A DNA stretch of 64,000 nt. Origin: Streptomyces subrutilus. GTDB taxonomy: Bacteria > Actinomycetota > Actinomycetes > Streptomycetales > Streptomycetaceae. Within the stretch, counting starts at the first letter, position 1. Each line of letters opens with the position of its first letter. The notes below the pieces were generated by a model, which made no database searches, had not been told where the DNA came from, and was given only the letters and a program-made list of their open reading frames with translations. This document shows positions 25,877-35,236 of this stretch, one piece after another. The stretch covers positions 7,234,001 to 7,298,000 of the forward strand of contig NZ_CP023701.1 in the NCBI RefSeq assembly GCF_008704535.1, written 5' to 3'. The position numbers and the translations under genes are program-made.

Positions 25877-27102
25877 GAGCGGGCTCCTGAGGTGGCGCCG
25901 AGGGAGTCGGAGGCGTCGCGGCTCTCGGGCGTGGGCACGGGCGGGGTGAAGTAGGAGGCGACGCGCTGGAGGTGGACCAGCTCGTCGTCGGTGGTGGCGA
26001 GGGACAGGTCGGCGTCGGCGTACTCGGCGGGCGCGTCGACGGGCTCGTCCGCGGTGTGGCGGGCGAGGGCGGCCCGGAGCTGGTCGGCGGTGACGGCCGC
26101 GGCCAGTTCGGCGCCGGTGAGCCCTTCGGCCCGGCGGGCCGCCTCGGCGCGCTCTCGGGCGACGGGGTCGAGGTAGCGGCGCATGAGCTTCTGGCCCTGG
26201 CGGATCTCGACGCGGCGGCGCAACAGCGGGAAGTGGGCGCTGCGGCCCCGCAGGACGTCGGGGAGCTGGCGGGCCGGTCGGCGCAGCGTGATGCCGGGGT
26301 CGGCCCGGTCGAGCGCGAACCACAGCGGACCGAGGCGCCGCAGGGCCAGGTGCGCGGCGGCCCAGTCGCGGCCGCTCGCCGCCCGCCGGGCGACGGTCGG
26401 GATGAGGTAGCCGATCTGGGTGAGGGTGGCGCCGATGTCGCCGCAGGCCCAGGCGAAGCCGTTGAGGTGGTCGACGCCGAAGCCGACCTCGGCTCCGACG
26501 ACGGCGCCGATCCGGATGCCGCTGTAGCCGAGGGTGATGACGGCGCCGACGGTGACCAGGCGCAGGCTGAAGGCGATGGACCGGTTGCTGGCGGTGCGGG
26601 CGTACTTCCAGCAGGACCGGGCCAGGTAGACCTCGGCGACGGTGTACGTGCCGAAGTACAGCAGTACGTACGCCTGGAAGACCGGGTCGTGGGCGTAGTA
26701 CAGCGAGAAGTCGGTCGGTCTGGTCGTGGCCGGGGTCAGCAGGGCGAAGAGCAGTGCCATCGCGGCGATGACCACGGCGGCCGCGACCAGCAGGTGCCGG
26801 CTGCGCCGGCGCGCCTCGGCCGGCGGCTTCGACCAGTGCGCGAGGACGGTGGCCTGCAGGGCGAAGACCACGATCACGCAGCCCTGGGCGATCGGCACGA
26901 CGATGTTGGGCACGCCGAGCACGCCGTCCACGCGCACCCACACCCAGGTCAGGGAGACGGCGTAGCTGAGCGCGGAGAAGCCGTATGTGAAGGCGAGGGC
27001 GACCAGCGCGGGATCGCGGCGGCTGCGCCCGAGGTCGCGGACCAGGACGAGGAAGCCGGTGCCGGCGATGGCCAGGCACAGGGGGTGAAGGATGTCTTTC
27101 AC
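25873..27102 (-). CDS. Polytopic membrane protein of the MAB_1171c/DUF6545 type
   Basis: 409 residues: about seven hydrophobic helices in the first 245 residues, then a 160-residue cytoplasmic tail that is basic and helical (LRRRVEIRQGQKLMRRYL). I recall this arrangement as the MAB_1171c-like putative transporter family, which tends to sit beside XRE and ImmA-type genes; assignment is from memory. GTG start with GGGA upstream, 15 bases after the peptidase gene. Possible role: membrane effector or sensor of the regulated module. Confidence 0.78.
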   Translation of the reverse strand: MKDILHPLCLAIAGTGFLVLVRDLGRSRRDPALVALAFTYGFSALSYAVSLTWVWVRVDGVLGVPNIVVPIAQGCVIVVFALQATVLAHWSKPPAEARRRSRHLLVAAAVVIAAMALLFALLTPATTRPTDFSLYYAHDPVFQAYVLLYFGTYTVAEVYLARSCWKYARTASNRSIAFSLRLVTVGAVITLGYSGIRIGAVVGAEVGFGVDHLNGFAWACGDIGATLTQIGYLIPTVARRAASGRDWAAAHLALRRLGPLWFALDRADPGITLRRPARQLPDVLRGRSAHFPLLRRRVEIRQGQKLMRRYLDPVARERAEAARRAEGLTGAELAAAVTADQLRAALARHTADEPVDAPAEYADADLSLATTDDELVHLQRVASYFTPPVPTPESRDASDSLGATSGARS

Positions 27103-27116
27103 GGGTCCCTATCCGG

Positions 27117-27662
27117 TCAGCGCAGCAGGGTGCGGGTGATGGGGTCGGCCTCCGCGGACACCTGGGCGCGCGACGCGCCCAGGTGTTCCTGGAGGAGCGA
27201 GCCGACGAGTTCGGCCTCGAACTCCTCGGGCTCGTTGTACCGGGTCCGGCCGAGGACGAGTTGCACCGTCGCGGGATCGATGTCGGTGATGAGGCCGCCC
27301 AGGTCGCCGGTGGTCTGCGGGGTGCTGCCGCGGTGCCGCTTGAGCATGTGGCCGAACTCGTGGCCGACGATGATCTCGGCGTGCGCGCGGCTGATGGCGG
27401 TGTCGTAGAAGACGTAGTCCGTGTCGCCGGTGGCGAGCCACAGCCCGCAGGGGGCGGACGCGTCGAGCGAGTCGGGATCGGACGGGTCCGAGGCGAACGG
27501 CATGAGCCGGATGGTGCGGTCGAAACGTTCCTCCATGAACGGCACCAGGTCCAGGACGCTGTCGACCCCGGGCAGGTCGAGCCCTTCCACGAACTCGCGG
27601 TTCCGGCGCTCGACCTCGTCGGCCTCGCGGTCGCTGCCGCGGCTACGACGGCTGAGCCACAT
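27117..27662 (-). CDS. ImmA/IrrE-like zinc metallopeptidase
   Basis: A 181-residue protein with one clear zincin motif, HEFGHMLKRH (HExxH plus an extra His), in the second half, and acidic residues after it (YNEPEEFEAELVGSLL) that fit a third metal ligand. ImmA/IrrE proteases cleave or activate partner XRE repressors. The gene directly follows an XRE-type regulator gene (36-base gap), so it may act on that protein. No HTH of its own. Confidence 0.82.
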   Translation of the reverse strand: MWLSRRSRGSDREADEVERRNREFVEGLDLPGVDSVLDLVPFMEERFDRTIRLMPFASDPSDPDSLDASAPCGLWLATGDTDYVFYDTAISRAHAEIIVGHEFGHMLKRHRGSTPQTTGDLGGLITDIDPATVQLVLGRTRYNEPEEFEAELVGSLLQEHLGASRAQVSAEADPITRTLLR

Positions 27663-27698
27663 GGAGCTTCCTCTCGTCGGCGGGACGCCGGACTCCGG

Positions 27699-28193
27699 TC
27701 ACGGCCCGTCCCTCTCGGGCTCGTCGGACAGGCCTTCCTCTCTGCGGACGGCTTCGAGCGCGGCCAGCACCTTGCGCTGGCCGGCCGCGGACACCCCCAT
27801 CGCCCGCAGGGCGATCTGCTCGACCCCGTTCTCCTTCAGCTTGCGCAGGATCTCGAACTGGGTCGCGATCTTGCGCGTGACCTCGTCCTCGATGAAGTAC
27901 GCGGCCTCGACGCCGAAGAACCGGGCGAGCAGCGGCACCATGGTGATGGTCGGGGTCCGCTTGCCGGCGCGGAGGTAGCTGATGTGGGAGCGCGTGTAGC
28001 TGTCCCCTCCGTACGAGGAGATGGTGCGGGCCACGTGAGCGTTGGAGTACTCCTCCGCGCCCGGCGGACGCACCCGGTCGAAGAGGAAGTTGAGGCGGTC
28101 ACTGAAGGGAGCACCGGGTCCGGGGACCGGAACCGGGGACGGCGCCGGCCGGGGTGCGTCCGGTCCGTCGGTCCGGTCTGCTGAATCCGTCAC
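27699..28193 (-). CDS. EspR-like XRE-family DNA-binding protein
   Basis: 164 residues. A disordered Pro-rich N-terminus is followed by an HTH region (YSNAHVARTIS, SYTRSHISYLRAGKRTP, MVPLLARFFGVEAAYF) and a C-terminal helical domain (LKENGVEQIALRAMGVS, KVLAALEAVRREEG). The layout closely resembles mycobacterial EspR, a nucleoid-associated regulator of the ESX-1 locus. GTG start. Two identical palindromes lie 25-66 bases upstream and are likely its operators. It heads the operon ending with the amidase. Confidence 0.85.
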   Translation of the reverse strand: MTDSADRTDGPDAPRPAPSPVPVPGPGAPFSDRLNFLFDRVRPPGAEEYSNAHVARTISSYGGDSYTRSHISYLRAGKRTPTITMVPLLARFFGVEAAYFIEDEVTRKIATQFEILRKLKENGVEQIALRAMGVSAAGQRKVLAALEAVRREEGLSDEPERDGP

Positions 28194-28216
28194 GCGCGCT
28201 GCTCCCTCTCTTCGGC

Positions 28217-28259
28217 CGTAACTATAGTTGACGCCCGTGCTGCGTAACTATAGTTGACG
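28217..28259. promoter_or_regulatory. Tandem palindromic operators of the EspR-like operon
   Basis: The 17-base sequence CGTAACTATAGTTGACG occurs twice (28217-28233, 28243-28259), spaced 26 bases apart, and each copy contains the perfect palindrome AACTATAGTT. TATAGT in the copies could act as -10 elements. This AT-rich repeat is unique in the window. Confidence 0.75.
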
Positions 28260-28394
28260 AAATCCGGGTGGGAAGGCCGCGGCAACCCGTCCTGTATACG
28301 CGGAGGATGGCCGCCGCAGCCAGGTGCGTGCGGGCAGCGGAGCGGGACGGCGCGGGCAGCGTCCGCCCGCGCCGGGGGAGGGGAGCGCGCCGCG

Positions 28395-29384
28395 CTACAG
28401 CCAGCCGTTGCGTCGGAAGGCGCGGTACAGGGCGCCCGAGGCGGCCAGCATCAGGCCGACGGCGAAGGGGTAGCCGTAGCTCCAGCCCAGCTCGGGCATG
28501 TGCTCGAAGTTCATGCCGTAGACGCCCGCGACCATGGTGGGGATGGCGAAGATCGCGGCCCAGGCCGAGATGCGGCGCATGTCGTCGTTCTGCCAGGTGC
28601 CCACCCGGGCCTGCTGGGCGTCGAGCACCGCGTTCAGCAGCTCGTCCAGGGTCCGCACCTCGATGTCCGTGCGGTGCAGGTGGTCCGTCACGTCGCGGAA
28701 GTACGGCAGGAGCCCGGGCGAGTCCGTCACGGGACCGCCCAGCAGCCCCTGGGCCACCGGGGCGAGCGGCTGCACCGCGTCGCGGAACTCGCGCACCTCC
28801 CGCTTGAGCGAGTAGATGCGTTCGGTGACGTCCACCCGGTCCGACGAGAAGACGAGGTCCTCCAGCCGGGTGAGCGCGGCCCTGACCATCGCGGCGGCGT
28901 CGCTGTACGCGTCGACGACCACGTCGAGCACGGCGTGCAGGACCGACCAGGGGCCGAAGCGCAGCATGTCCGGGTCGGCGTCGAGCCGGCGCGCGGCCTC
29001 CGCGCAGGGGTCGACCGTCCCGTGCCGGACGGTGAGCACGTACCGGGGCCCGACGAAGAGCATCATCTCGCCGGTCTCGACGGCCGCTTCCTCCTCCACG
29101 TACCAGAGCGTCTTCAGCGCGACCGCCAACACGTCCCCGAACCGTTCGGACTTCGGGCGCTGCCGCGCCTGGACAGCGTCCTCCACCGCGAGCGGGTGCA
29201 GGCCCAGTTCGTCGGCCAGCTGCACCAGCTCGTCCTCCGAGGGGTCGACCAGGCGCACCCAGCCGAACTCGCCCTCGCCCAGGCCCCGGAGCCGCTTGAG
29301 CACCGACTGGCAGGCCGCGTCCTCCAGGTCGCACTCCACCGTCTCCGGCCGTCCGGGCCCGTCTCCGTACACCACGCATTCCAT
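28395..29384 (-). CDS. corA: CorA-family divalent-cation transporter
   Basis: A 329-residue CorA-type channel. A large N-terminal cytoplasmic domain with long helices precedes two C-terminal transmembrane helices; the signature YGMNFEHMPEL sits between them (GMN selectivity motif). It should form a pentamer passing Mg2+ (or Co2+/Ni2+). ATG 29384 is preferred over upstream in-frame codons because of GGGGG before it and family length. Divergent from the EspR-like operon, but separated from the palindromes by its own 3' end. Confidence 0.92.
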   Translation of the reverse strand: MECVVYGDGPGRPETVECDLEDAACQSVLKRLRGLGEGEFGWVRLVDPSEDELVQLADELGLHPLAVEDAVQARQRPKSERFGDVLAVALKTLWYVEEEAAVETGEMMLFVGPRYVLTVRHGTVDPCAEAARRLDADPDMLRFGPWSVLHAVLDVVVDAYSDAAAMVRAALTRLEDLVFSSDRVDVTERIYSLKREVREFRDAVQPLAPVAQGLLGGPVTDSPGLLPYFRDVTDHLHRTDIEVRTLDELLNAVLDAQQARVGTWQNDDMRRISAWAAIFAIPTMVAGVYGMNFEHMPELGWSYGYPFAVGLMLAASGALYRAFRRNGWL

Positions 29385-29595
29385 CCCCCGCACTTGCTTC
29401 AACCCGCGCGATTCATGCACCCCGCCGGCGCCCGGACCGGGCGCGGCAGCCGCCCGGACCGGGGGGAATGAAGCGCCGGCGGCAGGGCAGGCGGAGTCCG
29501 GGCGGCACACGAACACCGCCCGGCACGACGTACGGAACAGGAGGGCGGGACGGAATCCCGCGCCGCCCTCTGCCCACCGGAGGAGTTGTTTTCGC

Positions 29596-29964
29596 GTGAC
29601 TGAGCATGTGTGGAGCTACAAGTCGACCGCCGGCCACCTGGCCGGTACCGATCTGACCGGCTACAAGGTCGAGGCGACCGACGGCGGCATCGGCAAGGTG
29701 GACAAGCACTCCGACGAGGTCGGTGACGCCTACCTGGTCGTGGACACCGGGGTCTGGATCTTCGGCAAGGAGGTCCTGCTCCCGGCGAGCACCGTGACCC
29801 TGGTCGACCCGGCCGAGCGGAAGGTCTACGTCGACCGCACCAAGGACGAGATCAAGGACGCGCCCGAGTTCCACCAGAACAAGCACCTCGGTGACGCCGG
29901 CTACCGCGAGGAGCTGGGCACCTACTACGGCACCGGCGCCCCCTTCGGCGGCCGCCCGGCCTGA
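29596..29964 (+). CDS. PRC-barrel domain protein
   Basis: A 122-residue protein with one PRC-barrel (LAGTDLTGYKVEATDGGIGKVDKH, AYLVVDTGVWIFGKEVLLPA, VYVDRTKDEIKDAPEF) and a Gly/Tyr-rich tail. GTG start with GGAGGAG upstream. PRC-barrels bind RNA or proteins; this short streptomycete type is of unknown function. Followed by a very strong terminator. Confidence 0.88.
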   Translation: MTEHVWSYKSTAGHLAGTDLTGYKVEATDGGIGKVDKHSDEVGDAYLVVDTGVWIFGKEVLLPASTVTLVDPAERKVYVDRTKDEIKDAPEFHQNKHLGDAGYREELGTYYGTGAPFGGRPA

Positions 29965-29971
29965 CCCGTCC

Positions 29972-30014
29972 GCGCGAAGGGGCCCGCACTCGCCGAGTGC
30001 GGGCCCCTTCGCGC
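29972..30014. terminator. Very strong bidirectional terminator
   Basis: A perfect 20-bp stem (29972-29991 with 29995-30014) and 3-base loop between the convergent PRC-barrel and GAF-PP2C genes. Confidence 0.85.
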
Positions 30015-30034
30015 GTCCGTGACCGCGCGTGCCG

Positions 30035-31354
30035 TCAGGCCGGGCCGCCGGCGACCCTGAGCAGCATCAGGGCGGTGTCGTCCACGGCGTGGCCCCCGGA
30101 GTGCTCCCGGACCGCCCGCCGCAGGTGGTCCACCGTGCGCGCCGCGTCCCAGCCGCGGGTGGCCGCCAGGGTCCGGGCCAGTCGCGCGTCGCCGAAGAGC
30201 GGGCCCCGCTCACGGTCGCGGGCCTCCGTGATGCCGTCCGTGTACAGCAGCAGGGCGTCCCCGGGGAACAGGCGGAAGGTCGTGTCCTTCAGCGCGTCCT
30301 GGGCCGGCGGCAGGTCGGGGTGCAGGAGCGTCCCCGGTGCGTCCAGCTCCTCCACGGAGCCGTCGGCGCGCCGGATCAGGGCGGGCGGGTGGCCGGCGCT
30401 CGCGTAGCGGCCGACGACCCCGACGCCGTCGGCGGCCGGGCGGAAGGAGGCCAGGGCCGCGGTCAGGTACCGGTCGCTGACCCTCTGGGCGGCCAGGGCT
30501 TGGTGCAGGCGGTGCAGGACGACGCTGGGGTGGGTGTGCTGGCCGGCCTCGGCGCGCACGGTGTAGCGGGCCAGGGCGGTCACCTTGGCCGCGTCGACGC
30601 CCTTGCCGCACACGTCGCCCATCACCGCCGCCCAGTTCTTGCCGCGGGTGTGGAACAGGTCGTAGAAGTCCCCCACCACGTTCGAGCCCGCCTCGCCGGT
30701 CGCGTCGGCGGCCAGGTGCGCGGCCGCCGCGTCCATCCCGGGGGCCTCGGCGAGCCGGGGCGGGAGCAGGCTGTCCTGCAACGTACGGGCCAGCGCGGCG
30801 GAGGCGTCGCCGGCCGCGCGGGCCTGGCGCAGGGCCTGGCGCAGGGCGATCTCCGAGGACACCGAACGGGCCAGCGTCTGCAGTGCCCGGGTCTGCCCGG
30901 GCGTGAAGGGGCGGGCGTCCTGGTCGACCACGCAGAACCCGCCCAGCACGTGGCCCTCGGGCGAGACCACCGGATAGCCGGCCCACGCCCCGATGCCCAG
31001 GGCGCCGACGGCGGCCAGGTCCCGGATCCGGGGGTCGTTCACGGCGTCCTCGGCGATCAGCGGCAGCCCGGTGCCGATCAGGATGTGGCACGGACTGTCC
31101 CGTATGTCGTTCTCCCGCACCGCCCCCGCGTCGAGGCCGATCGCCGCCTTCCAGAACGAGCGCCGGCCGTCCGCGACCGTGAAGAACGCCTTCTGCGCAC
31201 CGGTGATCGCGAGCGCCAGCTCCGCGAGGTCGTCGAAGGTGCCCTCCGCCGGGGTGTCGAGCAGCCCGCTCGCGGCGACCGCCGCCAGCCGCTCCGGATC
31301 GAACACCGCTTCCGGCAGGCCCCCGGCCGGCGCCGTGGCCGTCTCCGTCATCAT
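30035..31354 (-). CDS. GAF-PP2C phosphatase (RsbU/SpoIIE type)
   Basis: A 439-residue signalling protein: GAF domain at about 35-180 (ITGAQKAFFTVADGRRSFWKA, GYPVVSPEGHVLGGFCVVD), short helix, then SpoIIE phosphatase at about 210-435 (NVVGDFYDLFHT, MGDVCGKGVDAAKVTALARY, YASAGHPPAL, LYTDGITEARD, DDTALMLLRV). It would couple a small-molecule or redox signal to dephosphorylation of an anti-sigma-factor antagonist. GTG 31357 and ATG 31351 are alternative starts next to the AGGAG. Confidence 0.92.
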   Translation of the reverse strand: MMTETATAPAGGLPEAVFDPERLAAVAASGLLDTPAEGTFDDLAELALAITGAQKAFFTVADGRRSFWKAAIGLDAGAVRENDIRDSPCHILIGTGLPLIAEDAVNDPRIRDLAAVGALGIGAWAGYPVVSPEGHVLGGFCVVDQDARPFTPGQTRALQTLARSVSSEIALRQALRQARAAGDASAALARTLQDSLLPPRLAEAPGMDAAAAHLAADATGEAGSNVVGDFYDLFHTRGKNWAAVMGDVCGKGVDAAKVTALARYTVRAEAGQHTHPSVVLHRLHQALAAQRVSDRYLTAALASFRPAADGVGVVGRYASAGHPPALIRRADGSVEELDAPGTLLHPDLPPAQDALKDTTFRLFPGDALLLYTDGITEARDRERGPLFGDARLARTLAATRGWDAARTVDHLRRAVREHSGGHAVDDTALMLLRVAGGPA

Positions 31355-31561
31355 CACGCTGTCTCCTGACCGTCCCGCCGGCCTGGCCGGCCGTCGGCAT
31401 CCGGCGGGTCCGGAGCATTGCGCGACCCGCCCACCATAGGGCCCCTGCCGTGCCCCGCCGCCCGGTGGCCCCCGTCGGACGCGCGGGCGCGTGGCCCGGG
31501 GGCCTGCGCCGTCCGGATGCGCCGGGATGCGTCCGCGACGAGGTCGCGGCAGCCTGGCTGC

Positions 31562-31786
31562 ATGCCCGACCGCACGCACGTCACCGTCCACCCGCCGCTG
31601 TCCAAGGGCGGCCGGCCCGTCACCGCGCACGCGCACGGCGTCGACGAGCGCCTCGGCGTGGCCACCGGGGTCGGCGACGTGGTCGAGTTCCTCCGCCGCA
31701 TCGGCCTGGAGGACGGCGCCGAGCTCATCGACCGCGAGGACTCCCGCATCACCTGGATCGGCGGCGGACCCGCAGACTGGGCGTGA
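31562..31786 (+). CDS. Small conserved hypothetical protein
   Basis: 74 residues with a tidy sequence (THVTVHPPLSKGGRPVTAH, RLGVATGVGDVVEFLRRIGLED, WIGGGPADW). I recall close relatives in other streptomycetes of the same length and same IxWxGGGP ending, so it is likely a real conserved gene. Function unknown. ATG start. Confidence 0.7.
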   Translation: MPDRTHVTVHPPLSKGGRPVTAHAHGVDERLGVATGVGDVVEFLRRIGLEDGAELIDREDSRITWIGGGPADWA

Positions 31787-32046
31787 CGGCGCCGGTGCGG
31801 TCCGTGTCCGGGAGGGCGCGCCCGACGGGCTGACCGGCCGGTCGGTCGTACCGTCCCGGCCCCGGCGCAAACCGCCGGAGTCTTCGCTGGTCGAAGCGGT
31901 TTCCGCTGGCGCCTTCCGGGGCTCTGCGCACCGCCCGCACGGCTGTGCGGCCCGTTCCGGGGGACGATGGGAACGGCCGCTCGTCGCGGCCCGCACCGGG
32001 CCGGGCCGGCCGGCCCCGGAGCGGCGGCCGGAAGGGAGATCCCGTG

Positions 32047-34224
32047 ATGGCTGACACCGACGCCTTCGAGGCCGGCGGAAGCGGGGCCGTCGCGGACGCC
32101 GACACCACCCGGCCCGCCCCCGACGCTCCCGGAGCCGCCGCCCGTACCGACGAGGACGCGGGGGCGGCGGGCATCCGGGTCTCGCCGCCGAGCGGGCTGC
32201 TCGACGTACTGAACGTGGCCGCGATCGTCCTGGACGCGCAGGGACGGATCGCGTTGTGGAGCCCCCAGGCCGAACAGCTCTTCGGCTGGACGGCGGGCGA
32301 GGCCCTCGGCCGCCCCGCCGCCCGGCTGCTCGCCGCCCCCGAGCACCTGGACCTGGTCCTGGAGCTCTTCGCCCGGGTCATGGGCGGCGCGGGGGACTGG
32401 GCGGGCGCCTTCCCGGTGCTGCACAAGGACGGCACCAACCACCTGGTGGAGTTCCGCAACATGCGGCTCCTGGACGAGCACGGCGACCTCTACGCCCTCG
32501 GGATCGCCACCGACCGCGCCCGGCTCCGGCACCTGGAGCGCGACCTCGCCCTCTGCGCCCGGCTGGTCGCCCAGTCGCCCATCGGCCTCGCCGTCCTGGA
32601 CACCGACCTGCGCTACGTCCTGGTCAACCCCATGCTGGAGCGGATCAACGGCCTCCCCGCCGCCCAGCACATCGGCCGCCACGTCGGCGACGCCCTCTCC
32701 TTCCTCGACGACGCCGGAGCCGTCGAGTCGGCCATGCGCCAGGTCCTGGCCACCGGCACGCCCCTGGTCGAGCAGTTCACGGCGGGCAGCACCCACGGGG
32801 ACCGGCACCACGAGCACGCCTGGTCCGTGTCGTACTACCGGCTGGAGGACACGGGCGGGCGGGTCCTCGGCCTCGCCACCTCGATCGTCGACGTCACCCA
32901 GAGCCACCTGGCGGCCAAGGAGATCGCCCGCAGCCGCCGCCGGCTCGCCCAGATAGCCGACGCCACCGTCCGCATCGGCACCACCCTCGACCTCGACCAG
33001 ACCGCCCGCGAACTCGCCGACGTCGTGGTGCCCGAGCTCGCCGACATCGCCGCGGTCGACATCCTCGACTCCGTCCTCGACGGCCGCCCCAGCCCGACCT
33101 CCTCCGCCCACGAGCCCGCCGTGTTCCGCGCCCTGGCCGTCGCGGCCGCCTACCCCAGCGAGGCGGTGCGCGCCGCCGACCCTCCCGGCGACATCGCGCG
33201 GTACGCCGCGGACCGGCTCGTCACCCGGTCCGTCACCACCGGCCACCCCGTCCTCGTCGCCCACGTCCACGCCCGCGACATCTCCCGCATCGCCCGCGAC
33301 GACGACGCCGCCGCGCTGCTGGCCCGCGCCGGACTGCGCTCCTACCTGGCCGTACCGCTCATCGCCCGCGGCGAGGTCCTCGGCGCCCTCGACCTCAAGC
33401 GCACCCGCAACCCGCTGCCCTTCGACGACGACGACATCGTGCTGGCCGGCGAGCTCGCCGCCCGGGCCGCCGTGTGCATCGACAACGCCCGCTGGTACCG
33501 CAACGCCCACCACACCGCGCTGGCCCTCCAGCGCCACCTGCTCCCGCACCACCCGCCGCAGACCGCGGGCCTGGAGGTCGCCTACCGCTACCAGCCCGCC
33601 GCGGCCACCAGCGAGATCGGCGGCGACTGGTTCGACGCCATCCCGCAGCCCGGCGGCACCACCGCGCTCGTCGTCGGCGACGTGATGGGCAGCGGCATCA
33701 ACGCCGCCGCCAGCATGGGCCAACTGCGCACCGTCACCCGCACCCTCGCCGAGCTGGGGCTGGACCCCACCCAGGTGCTGCGGCAGCTCGACCGGACCAC
33801 CGCCGCGCTGGAGGAGACCATCGCCACCTGCGTGTACGCCGTCTACGACCCGTACCGCGCCGAGTGCCGCATCTCCGTCGCCGGCCACCTCCCCCCGGTG
33901 TTCATCCGCCCCGGCGAGCGGCCCCGGCTGCTCGAACTGCCCACCGGCGCACCCCTGGGCGTGGGCGGCATCCCCTTCGAGGCGACCACCGTGAGCATGC
34001 GCGCCCAGGACCAGCTCGTGCTCTACACCGACGGACTCGTCGAAACGCGCGACCAGCCGATCGACCAGCGGCTCGGGCTGATGCTGGACCTGCTCACCGA
34101 CACGGACCTCCCGCTGGAGGAGACCTGCGACCTGCTGCTGAAGTCGCTGCGCCGCCCGGGCGACCACGACGACGTCGCGCTGGTCATCGCCCGCGCGAAG
34201 CGCCGCCCGACCCCCGCGCCCTGA
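32047..34224 (+). CDS. PAS-PAS-GAF-PP2C phosphatase
   Basis: A 725-residue multidomain sensor phosphatase: disordered N-terminus to about 45, PAS 1 at about 50-160 (VLDAQGRIALWSPQAEQLFGW), PAS 2 at about 180-290, GAF at about 310-490 (LRSYLAVPLIARGEVLGALDL), and a SpoIIE phosphatase from about 505 (EIGGDWFDAIPQ, VVGDVMGSGINAAASMGQLR, VAGHLPP, LYTDGLVETRD, GDHDDVALVIAR). GTG 32044 is an alternative start; GGGAG lies upstream. No cognate anti-sigma gene is near. Confidence 0.93.
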   Translation: MADTDAFEAGGSGAVADADTTRPAPDAPGAAARTDEDAGAAGIRVSPPSGLLDVLNVAAIVLDAQGRIALWSPQAEQLFGWTAGEALGRPAARLLAAPEHLDLVLELFARVMGGAGDWAGAFPVLHKDGTNHLVEFRNMRLLDEHGDLYALGIATDRARLRHLERDLALCARLVAQSPIGLAVLDTDLRYVLVNPMLERINGLPAAQHIGRHVGDALSFLDDAGAVESAMRQVLATGTPLVEQFTAGSTHGDRHHEHAWSVSYYRLEDTGGRVLGLATSIVDVTQSHLAAKEIARSRRRLAQIADATVRIGTTLDLDQTARELADVVVPELADIAAVDILDSVLDGRPSPTSSAHEPAVFRALAVAAAYPSEAVRAADPPGDIARYAADRLVTRSVTTGHPVLVAHVHARDISRIARDDDAAALLARAGLRSYLAVPLIARGEVLGALDLKRTRNPLPFDDDDIVLAGELAARAAVCIDNARWYRNAHHTALALQRHLLPHHPPQTAGLEVAYRYQPAAATSEIGGDWFDAIPQPGGTTALVVGDVMGSGINAAASMGQLRTVTRTLAELGLDPTQVLRQLDRTTAALEETIATCVYAVYDPYRAECRISVAGHLPPVFIRPGERPRLLELPTGAPLGVGGIPFEATTVSMRAQDQLVLYTDGLVETRDQPIDQRLGLMLDLLTDTDLPLEETCDLLLKSLRRPGDHDDVALVIARAKRRPTPAP

Positions 34225-34269
34225 CGGGACGGCCGCAACGAGCCCCCGCCCGTGTGCGATTCTCGGCGC

Positions 34270-35118
34270 ATGCCATACGAGACCGGGCCCGACCGGGCCG
34301 AGGGAATCGAACTCAACCGCGCGCTGTGGGACGTGCGCGCCCGGGTCCACGGGTCGACGCCCACCGACCGCTTCTACGACGTCGCGTCCTTCCTCGCGGG
34401 CCGGCAGACGCTGCACGCGCTCGAACGCGAGCTGGCCGGCGACGTCGGCGGGAGGGACCTCCTGCACCTCCAGTGCCACTTCGGCATGGACACGTTGAAC
34501 TGGGCCCGTCTCGGCGCCCGCGTCACCGGCGTCGACTTCTCCGCCGTGGCCGTGGAACGGGCGCGCCTGCTGGCGGCCAGGGCCGGCCTCGACGCCGCCT
34601 TCGTCGAGGCCGACGCCCAGCGGCTGCCCGACCGGCTGGCGGGAGGTTTCGACCTCGTCGTCGCGACCTACGGCGTACTGTGCTGGATCGCCGACGTGGA
34701 CGCCTGGATGCACGGCGCGGCGAGGGCCCTGAGGCCCGGGGGCAGCCTGGTCCTGGTGGACCTGCACCCGGCGTACCAGACCGTCGCCACCCTCGACCCC
34801 TTCGTGGCCGACTGGCCGTACGGGGGCGGCGCGCCGCACCGCGAGACCACGACGGGCACGTACGCCGAGCCCGGACTGCCGCTGCCCGCCCTCGACACCC
34901 TCCAGTACCCGCACTCGCTCGGCGAGATCGTCACCGCGGCCGCCGGCGCCGGACTGGTGCTGCGGCACCTGGGGGAGCACACCGCCGTCGAAGTGGACCC
35001 CCGTGGCCTGCTGCCGCAGGGTCCGGACGGCCTCCACCGGCTGCCCTTCGGGGACTCCCACCTGCCCGTCCTGTACTCCCTGCGCGCGGTCGCACCCGGG
35101 CGCGAGCGCTCGGACTGA
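34270..35118 (+). CDS. Class I SAM-dependent methyltransferase
   Basis: A 282-residue methyltransferase. Motif I is atypical but recognisable (LLHLQCHFGMDTLNWARLGARVTGVDFS), with acidic D in GVDFS and motif IV FDLVVATYGVLCWI. The group with LQCHFGxDTL is a known branch of small-molecule methyltransferases. Substrate unknown. ATG start. Confidence 0.9.
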   Translation: MPYETGPDRAEGIELNRALWDVRARVHGSTPTDRFYDVASFLAGRQTLHALERELAGDVGGRDLLHLQCHFGMDTLNWARLGARVTGVDFSAVAVERARLLAARAGLDAAFVEADAQRLPDRLAGGFDLVVATYGVLCWIADVDAWMHGAARALRPGGSLVLVDLHPAYQTVATLDPFVADWPYGGGAPHRETTTGTYAEPGLPLPALDTLQYPHSLGEIVTAAAGAGLVLRHLGEHTAVEVDPRGLLPQGPDGLHRLPFGDSHLPVLYSLRAVAPGRERSD

Positions 35119-35148
35119 CTCCGAATGGTCACGGCGCGGATGCGGTAC

Positions 35149-35177
35149 GTGACACATGGGGGATATTTTGGTATGTA
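35149..35177 (+). promoter_or_regulatory. Probable promoter of the helical lipoprotein gene
   Basis: GTGACA (35149-35154) and TATGTA (35172-35177) are separated by 17 bases within an unusually AT-rich stretch. The predicted transcript start is near 35184, giving a leader of about 50 bases. Confidence 0.5.
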
Positions 35178-35236
35178 TGCCGATCATTTCGGCACGTCCG
35201 CTCCCCACCCGCTCCGCCCCGTTGAGGAAGGTCCCC

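Noticed and set aside
30035..34224. A complete partner-switching stress module around the PP2C phosphatases
   Set aside because: No anti-sigma kinase, STAS antagonist or sigma factor gene lies nearby, so only phosphatases are supported.
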